DNA of 64,000 bases, from positions 1-64,000 of IMG/VR virus record IMGVR_UViG_3300010157_000059; one strand, given 5' to 3'. Source of the stretch: a virus. Shown here one piece after another: positions 48,291 through 57,337 of the stretch (positions are counted from its first letter, which is position 1; each line of letters opens with the position of its first letter). The notes under the pieces were generated by a model. It was not told where the DNA came from. It searched no databases and saw nothing but the letters and a program-made list of their open reading frames with translations. Both the position numbers and the translations under genes were made by a program.

Positions 48291-49586
48291 ATGGCTAAGG
48301 CAATTTTTGAACCCCCGGGCATACCACACATGTCTCAAAAAACTGACCCGACGTTTGATGCCCCAGTAACTGTTAAAAGAAAAGATCTTGACAGTGTTGA
48401 AGACTCTTCCTCTAAAGCTTTTAGTGTAAAAGGTGCTGGTGGAAAAGCTATAGCTAAAGTTGTTCCCAAAGACGCTAAACCAATATACAGTAGTTCAGGC
48501 CGTACTGTTTCTGTAGCACCAGCTTCAATGACTGTTTATACACCAAGTGCAGGAGATATGGCTGCGCACATTCGTAAGCAAATGGGTGCAGCGCCTGCCG
48601 TATCAGAACCTTCTCCTTCAATTACCCCTGTACGAAATATAAATCGTGAATCAAGTTCCAATCGCGTTAGTGTAAGTGGGCCTTTGCGTAATACCACTGC
48701 TTACCGTCCAGGAAGTACACCAGGTACTGTTTACAGAAGTATGGGTGAAAACGAAGGGTATCAAAGAGGATACAACCCAGAACAAATGCGTAACGTACGT
48801 GACGCAGAAAATGCAGGGCATTTAACAATTGAATCTAGCGCGTCTACCATGCCTGATCGACGCATTGGTAGAGGGCATCATGAGTTTGAAGAACACTTAA
48901 CTCGTGAAGCGCTAGCCCGTAGCAGACAGCCTATACACGAAATTGCTAATGCTTCTAACCCTCTTACCATTAATTTAGTAGATGCCCCTTCATCAGGAGC
49001 CGGCGGGCATTACGAACCTGTGCCAGATAACAATGGTAGATACAATATTTTTATAAAAGCGCAAAACGGTAGTATTAGAGCAGATGATGAAAAACGTGTT
49101 AGAGAAACTTTTGGTCACCGTAGCAAAACTATTATACACGAATTGGGTCACCATGCTGACCCTGATTTAAAAAAGTATTACGCTAACCCGTATAATTCTG
49201 GTAAAAAAGGCGTTTCTGAGTATGGGCGTGGAGAAGGTTTTGCTGATGCCTACCAAGATAAAAACCATGTGCCAGATCCTAGATCTACAACTACTAGTAG
49301 ATCTTTGTACCCATATTATGCTCAAATTTTACATCATTCTACTGATCCAGAAACTAAGAGTTGGTCTACGTCTTATGTTTCAGCTGGCGGAGAACTTGGG
49401 CCAACTAGATCGCCGTTATATGACCAAGTTTCTCTTGATACTCTACCTAAATATGCAGATGCTTTGGGTAACGCTGACAAGAATGAAAAAGAAATTGCTA
49501 CTCACCAGCTTGATTTTATTCACCCAAAAACTGGGCGCCCTACTACCTACAATTTCTTAATACATCATTTAGCTAGGAATCAATAA
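48291..49586 (+). CDS. HExxH zinc metallopeptidase-like protein (431 aa)
   Basis: Residues 1-190 are Ser/Pro/Arg-rich and probably disordered. The C-terminal domain has FGHRSKTIIHELGHHADP (His283, Glu284, His287) and 28 residues on GRGEGFADAYQD (Glu315). That is the HExxH + E layout of gluzincin-type zinc peptidases. It could be a virion-associated peptidase, a maturation enzyme or an anti-host toxin; context gives no substrate. First gene of the unknown block. AAGGAAAATGAGAGT precedes the ATG. Confidence 0.65.
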   Translation: MAKAIFEPPGIPHMSQKTDPTFDAPVTVKRKDLDSVEDSSSKAFSVKGAGGKAIAKVVPKDAKPIYSSSGRTVSVAPASMTVYTPSAGDMAAHIRKQMGAAPAVSEPSPSITPVRNINRESSSNRVSVSGPLRNTTAYRPGSTPGTVYRSMGENEGYQRGYNPEQMRNVRDAENAGHLTIESSASTMPDRRIGRGHHEFEEHLTREALARSRQPIHEIANASNPLTINLVDAPSSGAGGHYEPVPDNNGRYNIFIKAQNGSIRADDEKRVRETFGHRSKTIIHELGHHADPDLKKYYANPYNSGKKGVSEYGRGEGFADAYQDKNHVPDPRSTTTSRSLYPYYAQILHHSTDPETKSWSTSYVSAGGELGPTRSPLYDQVSLDTLPKYADALGNADKNEKEIATHQLDFIHPKTGRPTTYNFLIHHLARNQ

Positions 49587-50299
49587 TGTCTGGACCAACT
49601 CCAAGCCCTAAACAAGAATACCAATGCCCAGGTTGTCCCTTAAAAATCCGTGGGCAAGCTGCTGCTATTCTTCATAGAGATCGTGAACATCCTGACTCCT
49701 CTTTGGGACCCATAGAACATGGCGGGGTGTCTTTAATGCAAATTCCTCACAACCCTAAAGTTCCAGGATTAGCTACTCCAGGACCTACTTCGCATGCGCC
49801 AATCATTGACCATGCTGGGAGAAAAATGGTTGTAGCTAAGTACCACGATGTACAAGTACCTTTTTACCTTAGCAGTGGAAAAGCTGGAAAAGATAGTGAA
49901 AACGTACACCCAGAAGATAGAGTTGCTGCAGGTAAATGGTACCCATTTTTTGGAATTGGTTCGGATGGATGGATTAATAAGGGTAATTCAGATCAAATTA
50001 ACCATCATTATGGTAGCCCAGAATTAGAACATATTGCTAAAACGCTTGATGAGCATATTGGTGATGTTAGGGACGATACCTCACACCCAGTTGTGGATCA
50101 TTCGTATCGAGCACCGGGTAGTGAGCATCAACACGTATCTTTTATTAACTCTACTATGCCAAATGAACCTGCCATTCACCCCAATTATGAAGACGTCCCT
50201 AAGTTTAGGGATCAAGCTATTGAAGGAAAAGAAACCCGCAAACAAAATATGTGGCATATTATCCGTGCTTTAAAAAACTCAAGGATGAGAAGTGCCTAG
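49586..50299 (+). CDS. Hypothetical protein with C2H2-like knuckle (237 aa)
   Basis: TAATG overlap with the metallopeptidase gene. The N-terminus YQCPGCPLKIRGQAAAILHRDREH has Cys-x2-Cys followed by two His (HRDREH), a zinc-finger-like layout. The middle (MVVAKYHDVQVPFYLSSGKAG, GKWYPFFGIGSDGWINKG) is beta-rich and resembles a compact phage accessory domain I cannot name. Shares transcript and perhaps function with its neighbours. Confidence 0.6.
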   Translation: MSGPTPSPKQEYQCPGCPLKIRGQAAAILHRDREHPDSSLGPIEHGGVSLMQIPHNPKVPGLATPGPTSHAPIIDHAGRKMVVAKYHDVQVPFYLSSGKAGKDSENVHPEDRVAAGKWYPFFGIGSDGWINKGNSDQINHHYGSPELEHIAKTLDEHIGDVRDDTSHPVVDHSYRAPGSEHQHVSFINSTMPNEPAIHPNYEDVPKFRDQAIEGKETRKQNMWHIIRALKNSRMRSA

Positions 50300-50822
50300 T
50301 TCGCATCAAAATTGGCAGTACCTGGGTGGTAATGGGTTTGTAGGTTCGTACACCACCACAGGTGGAGGTGGTACGCCCGTAACTGGTCGTAGCGAGATGG
50401 ACTTTGCCCGTATGGGTGTGGGTAAAACTCCCAATGCTGAGTACCCAGATGGTTACCTAGGAACAATCCGCTCACGCCGCGATGACCGTGGTAATGGTAC
50501 CGACACGGTACTAGATTCTCTTAAGAATCGCCAAAATCAAAGAGCTTACCAGCGTGGAGTTCACAAGGGTGAGCGTATTGATCCAGGGCAATACTACTGG
50601 CCGGAGGGATTAGACCCAGATCGCAGCCTTTTAAACCGTCCAAAGATCATAGATAATAACGGAGCAGTCAATATGATGATGCCTCGATACGCCCCAGAGT
50701 CCGTATTAGCTCCTGCTCCATCTCTTGTTAATGACGGTAAGGCTAATATCAAGGGCAACGATCCAATAGAAATTAATCAGTCTAGGGCGCATGTCCTTAA
50801 ACATTTAGCACCGAAGTGGTAA
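50292..50822 (+). CDS. Hypothetical protein (176 aa)
   Basis: GTG start eight bases inside the previous gene with AAGGATGAG upstream. Gly/Arg/Asn-rich, mostly without clear secondary structure (GGGGTPVTGRSEMDF, IRSRRDDRGNGTDTVLDSLK). Not recognised. Composition is like virion scaffolding, tail or internal head proteins. No motifs. Confidence 0.6.
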   Translation: MPSSHQNWQYLGGNGFVGSYTTTGGGGTPVTGRSEMDFARMGVGKTPNAEYPDGYLGTIRSRRDDRGNGTDTVLDSLKNRQNQRAYQRGVHKGERIDPGQYYWPEGLDPDRSLLNRPKIIDNNGAVNMMMPRYAPESVLAPAPSLVNDGKANIKGNDPIEINQSRAHVLKHLAPKW

Positions 50823-50826
50823 TCTA

Positions 50827-51048
50827 ATGCATCCAAAAGTAGCGCAAATAGTAAAAAGAGTTGGCTCTGACGCCATTGAAGCCGTGCAAACACGTGATTT
50901 AGGAAAAGGCTTAGGAGTTATTGCAGCCGGAGCTGCTATTGCTGCCCACCCTATTATTGGTACAGCATTAGCTCCAAAGATTACTGAAGGAACTGAAGCG
51001 GTAGTAAATAACGTAAGAGACCGCATTAGAAATAGAAGAGAGTCCTAA
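50827..51048 (+). CDS. Small protein with one hydrophobic segment (73 aa)
   Basis: A charged N-terminus (VAQIVKRVGSDAIEAV), then an Ala/Gly-rich hydrophobic stretch at about residues 26-48 (LGKGLGVIAAGAAIAAHPII) that could insert in a membrane, and a basic end (RDRIRNRRES). Not recognised. The next gene starts on its stop (TAATG). Confidence 0.55.
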   Translation: MHPKVAQIVKRVGSDAIEAVQTRDLGKGLGVIAAGAAIAAHPIIGTALAPKITEGTEAVVNNVRDRIRNRRES

Positions 51049-51302
51049 TGTCAACTCGATCAGAAGAATTTTTAAATTCTATACATGTATCAAAAGGCGG
51101 GTTTACGGTTGACTCCTCAGGTGAGGCGACTCGCCGAGGTACTGAGTTAACTCCTGGGGGCATGGCTCTTATGATTAAACAGCATAAAGAAGGAAAACAT
51201 GACCCTTTAAACACTAGTCTTAGATGGAAAGACGGCAGCCCCGTAAGCACCGACGATTTATTAACAGTAAGATCAGTTTGCCCATTATGTAAGGGAGAGT
51301 AG
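51048..51302 (+). CDS. Small CxxC-ended protein (84 aa)
   Basis: Basic and Gly-rich, ending in VRSVCPLCKGE. The C-terminal CPLC pair alone is only half of a zinc site, so a dimer or partner would have to complete it. A short segment GGMALMIKQHKEGKHDP is helical. Not recognised; coupled to both neighbours. Confidence 0.55.
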   Translation: MSTRSEEFLNSIHVSKGGFTVDSSGEATRRGTELTPGGMALMIKQHKEGKHDPLNTSLRWKDGSPVSTDDLLTVRSVCPLCKGE

Positions 51303-51305
51303 TCA

Positions 51306-51674
51306 ATGGACGCAGCAGATACAGTATATGGACGTAGGCCTTGGAATAGAGGGCCAGATGACAAAGAAACTGAGGATGACTCAGAACATACCAGATATGA
51401 TTATTTAGGCCCTCATTCAAGTCGTGATCAAGCCATGATAGCTCAAGCTCTTGCCTCTAATACAACTCCTGGGCAATACTTAACAGATATTGTTCGACCA
51501 CCCCTACCTCAAGTTCAACTATTTAGATCTCGTTATGGGTATAGGACTCGGGAAATAGGTATTTCTGACATTATGAATGTAGATGAGATCTATGCGGAGC
51601 CACGCACAGAAGTAACTGGAGCTGCTGGTTTTGAGGGCTCAAGCAGGAATTCATCCGGAAACGCTTCTTACTAA
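51306..51674 (+). CDS. Hypothetical protein (122 aa)
   Basis: Starts three bases after the previous stop. Asp/Arg/Gly-rich (GRRPWNRGPDDKETEDDSEH), then SRDQAMIAQALASNTTPGQYLTDI, which resembles the helical end-segments of virion proteins. Ends Ser/Gly-rich. Not recognised. Confidence 0.55.
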   Translation: MDAADTVYGRRPWNRGPDDKETEDDSEHTRYDYLGPHSSRDQAMIAQALASNTTPGQYLTDIVRPPLPQVQLFRSRYGYRTREIGISDIMNVDEIYAEPRTEVTGAAGFEGSSRNSSGNASY

Positions 51675-51684
51675 GGATAAATAA

Positions 51685-52632
51685 ATGGGAATTAAAAAAA
51701 ATCTGTCAGGCGCTGACATTCAAGTACTCGGTGAAGCCGAATTACGACGTCGCAAAGCTACTCAAGGTACTTGTCCTAATTGTTTTTTGAAAGCAAAGCT
51801 TACCCCTATGGGTGTTTGCCAAGACTGCGATGACGCAGTACGTCCTGCAACACGTCAAGAACAAGCTCCTGAACCTGAAGCTACTAGCTCTACACTTCGT
51901 AGGTATCCCTATGATGAAACAAAGAGCTGGATGGGTCGAGCAACTTATACAGAAGAGCGTGAATCAAGAACGGGAGGGGGAAGCCGTACTATCTACAAAT
52001 TAGAAGGTCCTAAACATTCCCCGGCCTATTTAGGGTCTTGTGCACAGCACACAGCTCCAGAAAATCCTTCAAATCTAGAACCACACCCTAATGCATTGGG
52101 AACTTTGCCTATTAACGCAACTCTAGATGATTATGAGCACTATGCAGCTGCTCGTGGTGGGCGAGTACTAGGCGGGGTTATGCATGTTGATCTTAGAACT
52201 CCAGAGCAGCGCGACCCTAGTCATCGTTCTTACGTTCCAACTCCAATGCTTGTTAGCCAAAAAATTAATCACAACCCTACGCGCCCTACTTCAAAAGATA
52301 ATAATTGGGGTGAAGATGCTCCTAAAATTACAACATGGACAGAATATACAACGCAAAAAGATTTCCATATTAATGCTTGGAGAGCTCACGAACTTTTAGA
52401 AGATGCTAGAGCTAGACTAACCCCAGAAGAACTAGAAGATCATAATATTAAGCATGGTGGTATTCTTGATTCAGATTCACCAGGTCAGCGTGACGAAAAG
52501 GGCATTCCTTGGAGAAATAAGCCAGATACTTGCCCATTATGTCGTGCAGTTGAGCAAGTTAAGACTGCTGAATACGAACACGACACTGGCCAGCACACAC
52601 GGGATGTCCATCCATTATGTCCAAAGTGCTAA
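51685..52632 (+). CDS. Zinc-ribbon protein of the unknown block (315 aa)
   Basis: An N-terminal ribbon (TCPNCFLKAKLTPMGVCQDC) and C-terminal Cys pairs (TCPLCRAVEQV and HPLCPKC) flank a 230-residue middle with GTLPINATLDDYEHYAAARGG and HINAWRAHELLEDARARLTPEELEDHN. The middle shows no known fold. Two zinc sites at the ends could tie it to DNA or to partners. Its 3' end overlaps the next small zinc gene by 16 bases. Confidence 0.6.
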   Translation: MGIKKNLSGADIQVLGEAELRRRKATQGTCPNCFLKAKLTPMGVCQDCDDAVRPATRQEQAPEPEATSSTLRRYPYDETKSWMGRATYTEERESRTGGGSRTIYKLEGPKHSPAYLGSCAQHTAPENPSNLEPHPNALGTLPINATLDDYEHYAAARGGRVLGGVMHVDLRTPEQRDPSHRSYVPTPMLVSQKINHNPTRPTSKDNNWGEDAPKITTWTEYTTQKDFHINAWRAHELLEDARARLTPEELEDHNIKHGGILDSDSPGQRDEKGIPWRNKPDTCPLCRAVEQVKTAEYEHDTGQHTRDVHPLCPKC

Positions 52633-52781
52633 AAGGAACTATTAATACTAGTAATGCAGATTGCAAACTTTGCGGAAAACCTGTAGGAACTGTAGAAAAT
52701 ATATGGTCCCGAACTCCCAATAAGTGTGTAAACTGTAAGAATAAAGAATTTAAGAAAAAAGTAATGCAAGGCATGTTCTAA
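52617..52781 (+). CDS. Four-Cys zinc-ribbon mini-protein (54 aa)
   Basis: ATG 52617 to TAA 52781, overlapping the preceding gene. Two CxxC pairs (DCKLCGKPVG at 16-24 and KCVNCKNKEF at 37-45) with a 17-residue spacer form a complete zinc ribbon. The C-terminus is basic (KNKEFKKKVMQG). Nucleic-acid binding is inferred. The next gene has a strong TTAGGAGAA. Confidence 0.65.
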   Translation: MSKVLKGTINTSNADCKLCGKPVGTVENIWSRTPNKCVNCKNKEFKKKVMQGMF

Positions 52782-52793
52782 TTAGGAGAACTC

Positions 52794-53069
52794 ATGGAAA
52801 GATCAAAAACAGAAGAACTTAACGAAGGCGCTACTGACGGTAAGTACCGTAAGGTTCGTCCTAATACTCATGTTGCCCAGGGGCTGGGAGATGAAATTGT
52901 TACGGCTAACCGTGCAGGCCTTCACCCGTTCTACAACTATGGCTTTATTGATACTGAGACTCCTTCAAAGGTATCTCCAGGAGCATCTAACGTCAAGACT
53001 GGTGCAGTCCCTTCATACAACAACACACCAGTTGCTGATCTCAACAACTATATGGGAGCAGGTCAGTAA
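52794..53069 (+). CDS. Hypothetical protein (91 aa)
   Basis: Polar, with a segment VRPNTHVAQGLGDEIVTANRAGLHPFYNYGF. Not recognised and no Cys. Ribosome-binding site TTAGGAGAA is strong, hinting at high expression. Lies between two zinc mini-proteins. Confidence 0.55.
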   Translation: MERSKTEELNEGATDGKYRKVRPNTHVAQGLGDEIVTANRAGLHPFYNYGFIDTETPSKVSPGASNVKTGAVPSYNNTPVADLNNYMGAGQ

Positions 53070-53071
53070 TA

Positions 53072-53281
53072 ATGGCTTTTTTCTCAAGAGCGGGTAAGAC
53101 CTCAGGAGTATGCAAAAGCTGCAAAAGAATTAAGAATGTAGAAGGAGAATGCTCCTGTAACTCTGGAGGCACGGACGCCGAATGTGGAAACTGTGGAGCT
53201 ATAGGATATATTCCAGATCGTAGTGCTCCTGAAGCAGTTATTCGCCAAAAGATCGGCTGCACTTGCGGGTCGGCAGAATAA
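53072..53281 (+). CDS. Cys-rich zinc-binding mini-protein (69 aa)
   Basis: Nine Cys: VCKSCKRIKN, ECSCNSGG, ECGNCGAIG and GCTCGSAE. Enough ligands for two zinc sites in alternating CxxC/CxC style, similar in manner to the 46-aa protein at 10076. Starts two bases after the previous stop and its TAA overlaps the next ATG. Confidence 0.65.
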   Translation: MAFFSRAGKTSGVCKSCKRIKNVEGECSCNSGGTDAECGNCGAIGYIPDRSAPEAVIRQKIGCTCGSAE

Positions 53282-53427
53282 TGTTTTACGAGGAGGACGA
53301 GTACGAAACTTTAACCCATAAAGAAAGACAACTAAAAGAGTTACATGCAAGAAGGACTGAAGATGAGCTTTATGTCCTACTAAATGAAGCTTTAGATAAG
53401 TTACATAATAATTTTCAGGAAGAGTAA
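53281..53427 (+). CDS. Short charged helical protein (48 aa)
   Basis: TAATG overlap at both ends (53279-53283 and 53425-53429) strongly supports a gene. The peptide is acidic-helical: FYEEDEYETLTHKERQLKEL and ELYVLLNEALDKLHNNFQEE. It may be a coiled-coil partner of the 686-aa protein that follows. Unknown function. Confidence 0.6.
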   Translation: MFYEEDEYETLTHKERQLKELHARRTEDELYVLLNEALDKLHNNFQEE

Positions 53428-55487
53428 TGGAAGAACAACCGAAAGCTGCTCCAAATTATCGCGATGCCGCGGACGAGTTAGCAGTACTTCCAGAAAACAG
53501 TCAAAAATTAATTTTAAGAACCCACCATGGCTGCGATTACGCCGGTGTGGATGATCATGGTGTTAGGACTACCTGTAGTAATCCTGCAGATACCGTTGTT
53601 TTTGCTACCGTACAACGCCCAGAAAGAGATGAAACTAACGCGTTAACGGGAAACTTAACTCAGCCCAAAGTAATTTTGCCTTCTGAAGAAATTAAAGCGT
53701 ATTGCCCTCTTCACGACCATATGGCTGTTGATGACCTTCACACAAAGCTAAGAAAAGGTTCTAATGAAAAATATAGGGAAACTTATATAGATGAAGATGG
53801 TACTCCTACCCACACTCATACTGCGGATGCATTGCCTATTTCTGTACTTTCAGAAGATAACCCAAAAACACATGCTTGGAATCGTCAAAACGCTAATTTG
53901 GTAAAAAAACTTCGTGAAGGCCTATTGCTAAATACTCTTAGGCATTCTGGAAGAATTAAAAACGTACCCTCAAGAGGATTTGCCCGTGGAGCCTTTGATG
54001 ACAGTGAAGACCTCTTCGAAGATGTTACTCGCGAAGAGTTTGGTACAACTGGTTTTGAAGAAGCTACTGGGTCTACTATCCAAGATATTGTTGAAGGCAG
54101 TGTGCACCAAGCACTTAATCCTAATTTTGTGCAAGATACAAAACCTACCGCTATTGAAAGTGCAAGGTTTGAAGATGAAGAATCTCAAACAACAAAGCAA
54201 GCTCAAGCACATAGAAATAAAATTGCTGCCGCTTTGTCAAGAGCTAAAAACAAAGGGCATAGATGGTGCACTAAATGCCAAAAGTCTACTAAGACAGACC
54301 CTTACTGCGATACTTGTTTCTCAGAAACTGTAGACTCCGGGTCTGTACCAAAAAAGAGTGCCGGAAGACCAATGAGGGTAGATGAAGAAAACCACGTAGT
54401 TGTCACTACAAATAGCACTACTAAAGCTGTACAAGCTGCTATTGGTAACGCTGTTCCAGTACCCGGACCAAATGGCACTAGCGTTACTCTTCCAAGTACT
54501 GTGGATAACACAAGAGACTTTCTTAAAGGAACTGGTTATGCGCCAGATTACCGTGCAATTGAAGGTGCGCACGAGAAGTCTGATTTTACTGTCTCACATT
54601 TTGCTCCAACAGAAGATTACGAAGACCCAGAAACTATGGTTCCCTCTTTAGGAAAAGGAGGTAGTCAGTATGTTTCACGTACTGGAGCTCTTTCTGAGAG
54701 TGAAAGCAGAGCAGCTGTATTTCAAGGCCCGTCAAAAGCTGATACAGGCCCATTATTAGGAACTAATGCACGCCCTGGAGTTACGCAGAATTCTGAAACA
54801 GGAGAATATGAGCCTATTACAGCAACTTCTGAAGGTAAACTTATTGATTTTACAGATGGTTCTATAGAAAACGTTGATCCTAATAAGAGCGTTAAGTCTA
54901 GAGAAAGAACATACGGGCTTAATGTAAAATTTGTTAACCATGTGGCTCCTTCTACTACGTGCCATGAGTGCTCAATTACTGGAGAAGCATCCCCCGTAGT
55001 TAGAAAATTTGTTAAAGATCATAATGGAGAACTAAAAGGCGTTTGTGCCAAAGGTCATAGAATGCCTACAAGCAATATCCCCGTTGCTTGGCATGAGGGC
55101 CGTGCTGTACACGTATATCCTCGCCCAACTGGTACTGAAGATAACCAAGGCCGTCCTGAATACAAATGGATTCCTACAGAAGAACCTGCAGTTCACAAAA
55201 GAGAAGATGGGGTTCGGGTTCTTGTTTCTCGTGATGAGGTAGTAAAAGCTGCTCCTTTTAGGCATAGTCAGGAAGCTTTTAGTAGAAGAAACCCATCAAC
55301 AAGAGCTAGAATGGTCAGTGCAGCTCTTTGGAGAGTTCAAAACCGAAATGTTTTAGCTCCTACTGGGGCTGATTCATTGGTAGAACAACAAAAACTATTG
55401 TTGTTAAGAGAACATAACGCTAATTTCTTACAAGGCCAGCAAGAAGCTTCTCAAACTCCGCCTACAGAGGGAAACACTAATGGCTGA
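53427..55487 (+). CDS. Large unknown protein with three Cys-motif regions (686 aa)
   Basis: Not recognised. Region 1 (about 33-95): HHGCDYAGVDDHGVRTTCSN with later YCPLHDHM. Region 2 (about 270-295): RWCTKCQKSTKTDPYCDTC, a classical zinc ribbon. Region 3 (about 510-545): TTCHECSITGEA and GVCAKGHRM. Linkers are acidic or Ser/Thr-rich; the C-terminus is basic (SRRNPSTRARMVSAALWRVQ). Its size, multi-zinc design and position in a coupled string suggest a scaffold or adaptor. Overlaps the next gene by eight bases. Confidence 0.6.
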   Translation: MEEQPKAAPNYRDAADELAVLPENSQKLILRTHHGCDYAGVDDHGVRTTCSNPADTVVFATVQRPERDETNALTGNLTQPKVILPSEEIKAYCPLHDHMAVDDLHTKLRKGSNEKYRETYIDEDGTPTHTHTADALPISVLSEDNPKTHAWNRQNANLVKKLREGLLLNTLRHSGRIKNVPSRGFARGAFDDSEDLFEDVTREEFGTTGFEEATGSTIQDIVEGSVHQALNPNFVQDTKPTAIESARFEDEESQTTKQAQAHRNKIAAALSRAKNKGHRWCTKCQKSTKTDPYCDTCFSETVDSGSVPKKSAGRPMRVDEENHVVVTTNSTTKAVQAAIGNAVPVPGPNGTSVTLPSTVDNTRDFLKGTGYAPDYRAIEGAHEKSDFTVSHFAPTEDYEDPETMVPSLGKGGSQYVSRTGALSESESRAAVFQGPSKADTGPLLGTNARPGVTQNSETGEYEPITATSEGKLIDFTDGSIENVDPNKSVKSRERTYGLNVKFVNHVAPSTTCHECSITGEASPVVRKFVKDHNGELKGVCAKGHRMPTSNIPVAWHEGRAVHVYPRPTGTEDNQGRPEYKWIPTEEPAVHKREDGVRVLVSRDEVVKAAPFRHSQEAFSRRNPSTRARMVSAALWRVQNRNVLAPTGADSLVEQQKLLLLREHNANFLQGQQEASQTPPTEGNTNG

Positions 55488-56676
55488 TGATTATAATTTT
55501 GATATACCTGAGACCGGAGATAAAGGTCAAGAAGCGGTTGATCGTGAAAAAGGCAGAAAAAGTAAAAGCCGTCAATTTAAATTAGTTTCTCCAACACAGC
55601 GAGCACGTGCTGGTCGTACACGAGTACGCCTTGTTATTGACCCAAATGCTGAACTAAATGACCGAGGTATTCCTCAAGGAAACCCAGCAGCAGTTGTGCG
55701 AGACGTCCCAGCATTGCCTTCTCGTATGTCGGATGTAGTGCCCAGCTCAGGGGTAGTTTCTGATACTGAGAATGTATTTTTTAATGCAGATCACGTTGCT
55801 GGAAACCATGCTGAAACCCCTGACTTAGAAAATTGCGCAGCTTGTCAACGTTCAGCTAGAAAAACAGCTAAGAATAGTGCTATTTTTGGGCACGCAGGCA
55901 ATGAAGCTAAGTATCGTGCACACCCTGAACATGTACGAGAACACATTGATTCTATGATGCAAAAAGGCGTAAGTTTAAAAAACGCTTTAGAGTATGTAAA
56001 GAAAAATCATTTTCTCTTTGGGTTAGATGAAGAAGACGAAGAGTCCGGTGCTGGAACTGCGGGCGCTGGAAAAGTGTTAGGGCCAACAAGACCAAGACAT
56101 CTTCGTCGTAGTAAACACATTGATTACGCTGAACAATTTCTTATAGAAAAAGGCGCTAGAACTAAAGGGTTTGAGCCTTGGGAAATTACGGCACATCAAG
56201 GTAAAACTGCACAACAAATTATTTTTGAGGCTATGCCTGAGTTAAAAGAACAAATCTATAAAACTCCACCATCTACAACGGTTACTTTTTTGCCAATGGA
56301 AGGTGTGGAGCTAAAGCCTTTAGAAATGTACCATACTAGGTCAGATGGTACTAAAGTACCTTATTCTCCTGCAGACTATGTAGATCACCATACGGCTGAG
56401 CATAAAAAAGCTGTAGCCATGGGTGATACAAGAGGGGCAAGATTTCATCAAGACCAAATTAGAAAACATCAAAACCAAGCTCCTATATATGCTACAGTAA
56501 CCCCAGATCCTAATGGAAAAGTATGGAAAAAGGGTATTATTAGCCGCGATGATGCCTGGGCAAGCCTAGCTAAAGCAGAAGAAACTGGAAACCCAGAGTG
56601 CGATTTAAAATGTGATTTAGGTACCCAACACGCTCAATGCCCAAAACATGGTCAACTGCTATTTCCTGAAGAATAA
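55480..56676 (+). CDS. Large unknown protein (398 aa)
   Basis: Not recognised. The N-terminus is basic (GRKSKSRQFKLVSPTQRARA). A CAACQRSARKTAKN knuckle near residue 115 and a C-terminal CDLKCDLGTQHAQCPKHGQ give two possible zinc sites. The middle has YRAHPEHVREHIDSMMQKG, similar in style to the HTH-like helices of DNA adaptors. Last gene of the 48.3-56.7 kb block. Confidence 0.6.
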   Translation: MADDYNFDIPETGDKGQEAVDREKGRKSKSRQFKLVSPTQRARAGRTRVRLVIDPNAELNDRGIPQGNPAAVVRDVPALPSRMSDVVPSSGVVSDTENVFFNADHVAGNHAETPDLENCAACQRSARKTAKNSAIFGHAGNEAKYRAHPEHVREHIDSMMQKGVSLKNALEYVKKNHFLFGLDEEDEESGAGTAGAGKVLGPTRPRHLRRSKHIDYAEQFLIEKGARTKGFEPWEITAHQGKTAQQIIFEAMPELKEQIYKTPPSTTVTFLPMEGVELKPLEMYHTRSDGTKVPYSPADYVDHHTAEHKKAVAMGDTRGARFHQDQIRKHQNQAPIYATVTPDPNGKVWKKGIISRDDAWASLAKAEETGNPECDLKCDLGTQHAQCPKHGQLLFPEE

Positions 56677-56751
56677 AATAACAATCAGTAATTGCGGATA
56701 ATCCTACAAACTGCATGTACAGTAGTACGTGTAACCTACGTAGGAGAGCTA

Positions 56752-57336
56752 ATGAGCATACCGATTATTGGGCAGGGTCAGCGACCCTCTGCCGATAGCG
56801 GGCCTGTTAAAGAAATTATTGACAATGGCCCTAAAATTCGTATTCTTTACTGCTGGAATTGCAAAACTATTGAAGAGCTTCCAGACTTTGAGGGTAACCC
56901 AGAAGATGATCTTTTATTAGAGATCTTAATTGAGCCTCATCAAAGTGCTGGCGTACCTCACAAGGGCACAGTATTTAAAGTACCCGTGGGTATTTGGTCT
57001 GTACAATCACAGCGTGAAGAAATTATCCGCCAAATGCGTGATCAGATCTCAGGCGGTCTAGATAACCTAGACGCAGGTTACTACGAGACTCGTGCTACCT
57101 TCTATGAAGATGCAATGACGTGTTACGCAACCCATCTTCGCCCTACAGATAGCTGCTCTGACTGGAAGTCAGAAACTAAGCGTCTGTTACCTAAGACAGA
57201 TGCCCTGCGTAAAGATGCAGGGCTAATGTCAGCCAAGAGTTCAGCAAGCACAAGGGTGTACCTTTGTGACTTCTGTCCAGTAAAATCCGTAGTAATGACT
57301 AAGCAGCGCAATGCTGCTGGAATGTATAAGGAATAA
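56752..57336 (+). CDS. Zinc-motif protein (194 aa)
   Basis: I place the start at ATG 56752 (TAGGAGAGC upstream), not at 56692. Two CxxC pairs far apart (LYCWNCKTIEELPDF and YLCDFCPVKSVVM) may bind one zinc. The middle is helical (QREEIIRQMRDQISGGL, TFYEDAMTCYATHLRP). I recall this two-CxxC layout in actinophage genomes without known function. A 75-base gap before it has a CCTACGTAGG palindrome overlapping the ribosome-binding site. Confidence 0.65.
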   Translation: MSIPIIGQGQRPSADSGPVKEIIDNGPKIRILYCWNCKTIEELPDFEGNPEDDLLLEILIEPHQSAGVPHKGTVFKVPVGIWSVQSQREEIIRQMRDQISGGLDNLDAGYYETRATFYEDAMTCYATHLRPTDSCSDWKSETKRLLPKTDALRKDAGLMSAKSSASTRVYLCDFCPVKSVVMTKQRNAAGMYKE

Positions 57337-57337
57337 A

